This document shows positions 61,345 to 64,000 of a stretch of 64,000 bases of DNA, piece after piece (within the stretch, counting starts at the first letter, position 1; every line of letters begins with the position of its first letter). Source of the DNA: Bacteroidia bacterium (GTDB lineage: Bacteria; Bacteroidota; Bacteroidia; SpSt-205). Position numbers and translations under genes: made by a program. Below the pieces are notes generated by a model. The model ran no database searches. It had not been told where the DNA came from and was given only the letters and a program-made list of their open reading frames with translations. Location of the stretch: NCBI GenBank assembly GCA_026003235.1, contig BPGW01000005.1:62001-126000 (forward strand), in the 5' to 3' direction.

Positions 61345-61959
61345 ATGAAGATCGTTTGTGTGGCCCGCAATTACGCCTTGCACGCGCAGGAGATGGGCAC
61401 CCCGCCACCCCAGCGCCCCGTGTTTTTTCTCAAGCCCTCTACGGCGTGGGCGGCTTCGGGAGAAATTCCTTATCCGTCTTTTTCTGAACGGCTGGAGTAT
61501 GAGGTGGAGCTGGTGTTTCGCCTCAGTCGGGGAGGGCGGCCTCGCTACGTGGAAGAGGCTCTTTCGTTCTGCGATGCGATCACGGTAGGGATAGATTTTA
61601 CGGCGCGAGACTTGCAGGCGCAGCTCAAGGCTCAGGGTTTGCCCTGGGAAATGGCCAAAGCTTTTGATGGGTCTGCTTGGTGGGGGGCTTGGCTCCCCAT
61701 TCCCCCTGACTGGCCAAGCCGGCCCTTCCGCCTTTACCGAGGCTCGCACCTCCTGCAGGAAGGGCGAGGGCAGGATATGCTTTTTCCCCTGGCTCAGCTT
61801 CTTATGGAAGCTGGACGATACTTTAGCTGGGAACCGGGCGATGTGCTTTTTACGGGCACCCCTCCGGGCGTCGGGCCTGTGGCCCCAGGCGACGCCCTAC
61901 AGGTTTATTTCGATCAGCTCTGCTTAGGAGAGGTCTGGATAGTAAGCTCCCGCTTCTGA
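61345..61959 (+). CDS. Fumarylacetoacetate hydrolase (FAH) family protein
   Basis: The 204-residue protein has the FAH core: CVARNYALHAQEMG (residues 5-18), FFLKPSTAWAASGEIPYPS, the metal-binding YEVELVFRL with its Glu pair, IDFTARDLQAQLKAQGLPWEMAKAFD and FTGTPPGVGPVAPGD. Such proteins hydrolyse acylpyruvates or decarboxylate oxaloacetate. The substrate cannot be told. It follows phosphohexomutase by three bases. The 51 bases after it, to the response regulator, hold no obvious terminator. Confidence 0.92.
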   Translation: MKIVCVARNYALHAQEMGTPPPQRPVFFLKPSTAWAASGEIPYPSFSERLEYEVELVFRLSRGGRPRYVEEALSFCDAITVGIDFTARDLQAQLKAQGLPWEMAKAFDGSAWWGAWLPIPPDWPSRPFRLYRGSHLLQEGRGQDMLFPLAQLLMEAGRYFSWEPGDVLFTGTPPGVGPVAPGDALQVYFDQLCLGEVWIVSSRF

Positions 61960-62010
61960 AGCCAGAAAGTAGGAGACAGATAGGCTCAGGCGCGCTGGAC
62001 GGGGCGGGCT

Positions 62011-62703
62011 TTAGGACTGGGTTTTGAGCGTTTCCGGCTCTGGCACGAAGCGGTACCCGACCCCCTTGAGCGTCTCAATGTATTCGCTGCCGATTTTTTC
62101 CCGCAGCTTGCGGATATGCACGTCCACGGTCCGTGGGATCACATACGTATCTGTCCCCCAAACTCGGTCCAGGAGCGCGTCTCGGGAAAAGTACTTGTAG
62201 GGGCGGCTGGCTAAGACAAAAAGCACCTCAAACTCTTTTTTGGAGAGCGGGATGACCTGCCCTTGTTTGTGTACAGCGAATTCGTCGGGTACGATTTCCA
62301 GGCCAGGGAATTGGAGTTTTTGCAGGGGGGCAGCTCGGCGAGAGAGGGCCTTCAGGCGGCTGATCAGGGCTTTAGGGCGAATGGGCTTGACTAAAAAATC
62401 GTCGGCTCCCGCCTCAAAGCCGGCCATTTCGGCGTATTCCTCTGAGCGAGCCGTAAGGAAGATGATGTGACTTTCCCGAGTCTCGGGGAGCTTGCGCAGC
62501 TGGCGGCACACTTCCAAGCCATCCATGCCCGGCATCATGATGTCCAGCAGGATTAGGCTGGGCTGGTGGACGCGGGCCAGCTCAAGCGCCTTCTGACCGT
62601 CTTCGGCAGTCAGGGGTTCGTATCCTTCTTGCCGGAGGTTGTACGCTAAGACCTCTAAGACATCTGGCTCGTCGTCCACTATGAGCACCTTGCGGTTGAT
62701 CAT
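62011..62703 (-). CDS. OmpR/PhoB-family response regulator
   Basis: The 230-residue regulator has a receiver domain (acidic pocket Asp10-Asp11, phosphoacceptor Asp54 in LLDIMMPGMDG, Thr84 region FLTARS, Lys near 105 in LVKPIRPK). The winged helix (about 130-230) includes SKKEFEVLFVLAS and VDVHIRKLREKIG and binds DNA. No histidine kinase is in the window. A near-box TAGCCTTG lies five bases before the ATG. Confidence 0.94.
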   Translation of the reverse strand: MINRKVLIVDDEPDVLEVLAYNLRQEGYEPLTAEDGQKALELARVHQPSLILLDIMMPGMDGLEVCRQLRKLPETRESHIIFLTARSEEYAEMAGFEAGADDFLVKPIRPKALISRLKALSRRAAPLQKLQFPGLEIVPDEFAVHKQGQVIPLSKKEFEVLFVLASRPYKYFSRDALLDRVWGTDTYVIPRTVDVHIRKLREKIGSEYIETLKGVGYRFVPEPETLKTQS

Positions 62704-62746
62704 CTGCGCAAGGCTAAAGAGACTATGTAAACTCTAAGTGAAGGGA

Positions 62747-63976
62747 TTATCCTTGCATTCGGCCGCGCAGAATAGCCCACCAGTACATACGGGGGAGGAC
62801 TTCCCGTTTGAGCAGCCACATGGAGTATCGTTCCTTGCTTTGGTCAAAGGGGAAAGTTTCCTGCGGCACCAGATCGTAATCAAACTCAGCTAAGATGAGT
62901 TTGCCATACCCGGTGATGATGGGGCAGGCGCTATATCCATTGTAGCGATGGGCTTTCTCTCCTAAGTCCAGGGTACGGCTTCTGAGGGCATAAAGGAGGT
63001 TTTCAGCCAACACTTTGACTTGCTTTCGGATGGCGGCGCCGGTTTTTGAGGTGGGAAGGTTAGCCGCATCCCCTAAAGAGAAGATATTCGGGTAGCGTAC
63101 GTGCTGAAGGGTGTAGGGGTTTACATCTACCCAGCCAAGGGGGTTGTTGGGTACACTAAGGGGGCTTCTTTTGATAAAGTCTGGTGCGCTTTGGGGAGGC
63201 ACCACATGAAGCATCTCAAAGGGAACCTCTACTTTTTGCGGGGGATTGGTATTTCTATTCTCAAAGGTGGCTATCTTTCTTTCCCCGTCTACGGCTATCA
63301 GCTCGTGTTTGAAGTGGGTCTCTATGCCGTACCGCTCTATAACTTTCAGGAGAGCGTCGGCGTACTTTTTCACGGCGAAGATGACGGTGCCTGCGGAGTA
63401 GAAGTGAACGAGGCCAGGCTTTAAGAGGCCTCGGCGGCGCAGGTTGTCCGCAGTAAGGAACATGATTTTTTTAGGGGCGCCGCCACATTTGACGGGGGTG
63501 CCAGGGGCTGTGAAAAGGGCTTGACCGCGGCCGGAAAGGGATTCCATCACTTGGTGGGTATACACAGCGGTCTCGGGCGTGTATACGCTGCAAATGCCAT
63601 TTTTGCCCAGCCACTCCGGCAGGCCGGCTATTTTGTGCCAATCCAATTGGATGCCTGGGGCTACTACCAAAAAGTCATACGTGATACGGCTGCCTTTGCG
63701 GGTGATAACAGCGTTTTGTTCCGGCTCAAAGGTTTCTACGTAATCTTTGATCCACGTTATTTGGGATGGCACGTATTTTTTCTCTGGGCGGATAGTGTCC
63801 TCTACTTTGTAAGCGCCGCCTCCGACAAGGGTCCAGGCGGGCTGGTAATAATGGGTTTCGCTGGGTTCAATGAGAGCGATGGAGAGAGAGGGCTCCTTCC
63901 GCAAAAGGTAGTTCAGGACAGAGAGGCCGGCGTTGCCGCCGCCCACTACCACGACGTTGTACCGCTGGCTTGACAT
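62747..63976 (-). CDS. Sulfide:quinone oxidoreductase family flavoprotein
   Basis: The 409-residue flavoprotein has the FAD loop VVVGGGNAGLS (residues 9-19) and a second dinucleotide region. Cys129, Cys164 (PVKCGGAPKK) and Cys351 (YSACPIITGYG) match the three redox cysteines of sulfide:quinone reductases, which oxidise sulfide and pass electrons to the quinone pool at the membrane. The MYWWAILRGRMQG C-terminus is amphipathic and may dip into the membrane. The upstream promoter region is cut by the window edge. Confidence 0.88.
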   Translation of the reverse strand: MSSQRYNVVVVGGGNAGLSVLNYLLRKEPSLSIALIEPSETHYYQPAWTLVGGGAYKVEDTIRPEKKYVPSQITWIKDYVETFEPEQNAVITRKGSRITYDFLVVAPGIQLDWHKIAGLPEWLGKNGICSVYTPETAVYTHQVMESLSGRGQALFTAPGTPVKCGGAPKKIMFLTADNLRRRGLLKPGLVHFYSAGTVIFAVKKYADALLKVIERYGIETHFKHELIAVDGERKIATFENRNTNPPQKVEVPFEMLHVVPPQSAPDFIKRSPLSVPNNPLGWVDVNPYTLQHVRYPNIFSLGDAANLPTSKTGAAIRKQVKVLAENLLYALRSRTLDLGEKAHRYNGYSACPIITGYGKLILAEFDYDLVPQETFPFDQSKERYSMWLLKREVLPRMYWWAILRGRMQG

Positions 63977-64000
63977 AGGCGGAGGGGTTTTGGTTACAAA

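Overview
The window comes from a moderately GC-rich bacterium that I place in the Bacteroidota. The evidence is a C-terminal sorting domain of the type IX secretion kind (serine hydrolase at 15427-16752), a SusC-like TonB receptor with a carboxypeptidase-type N-terminal domain, an OmpP1/FadL porin, DUF5683, a short-chain-dehydrogenase-type threonine dehydrogenase, and repeated matches to the Bacteroidota -7 promoter box TAnnTTTG. I see no rRNA, tRNA or CRISPR array. No gene-free stretch exceeds about 265 bases.

Bases 1 to about 15,300 are a plus-strand defence-type island. In order it holds: the C-terminal half of a SNF2-family helicase (cut by the window edge); a 1600-residue Eco57I-like adenine methylase; a TIGR04255-like protein, a small unknown and a PIN nuclease; an AAA ATPase with a TOPRIM-like partner; and a 1707-residue DEAD/DEAH helicase with DUF1998 and a nuclease-like tail. 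The helicase/methylase/DUF1998 set resembles class 1 DISARM and Druantia parts, but in a composite arrangement with no PLD-family (drmC) gene. Inside the methylase gene sits a complete 120-residue four-helix-bundle (23S-IVS/S23 family) gene in another frame, bounded by inverted heptanucleotide repeats. Three more in-frame heptad arrays of the same sequence family lie further along the same methylase.

Bases 15,400 to about 44,200 are mostly core genes. They include outer-membrane transport (TonB receptor, OmpP1), threonine and deoxyribose catabolism, a C-terminal processing protease, an RNA 2'-O-methyltransferase, a ThDP enzyme, an OmpA/TPR lipoprotein, peroxiredoxin and Fe-S assembly (SufU, DUF59). 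PhoH (frameshifted), a polyprenyl synthase, an ABCG-like exporter, RelA/SpoT, MeaB and a V4R-like protein follow.

Bases 44,296-49,142 are a visibly AT-rich, probably acquired, two-gene surface-glycan module. One gene is a 1094-residue fusion that I read as kinase-like, two GT-A glycosyltransferases and a radical SAM domain; the other is a tandem GT2.

Bases 49,300-64,000 return to core genes: carboxynorspermidine dehydrogenase, PdxJ, CHASE2 and FecR-like proteins, an acyltransferase, MutS, LptF/G, DUF5683 and PAP2-like membrane proteins, GT4, phosphohexomutase, a FAH-family hydrolase, a PhoB-type regulator and sulfide:quinone reductase.

A window-wide pattern is that many first-in-operon genes have TAnnTTTG ending only 3-7 (mostly 4) bases before the start codon. 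This implies leaderless mRNAs, and I used it to revise several starts. The two most novel signals are the nested four-helix-bundle element with its heptad repeats, and the kinase-GT-GT-radical SAM fusion.
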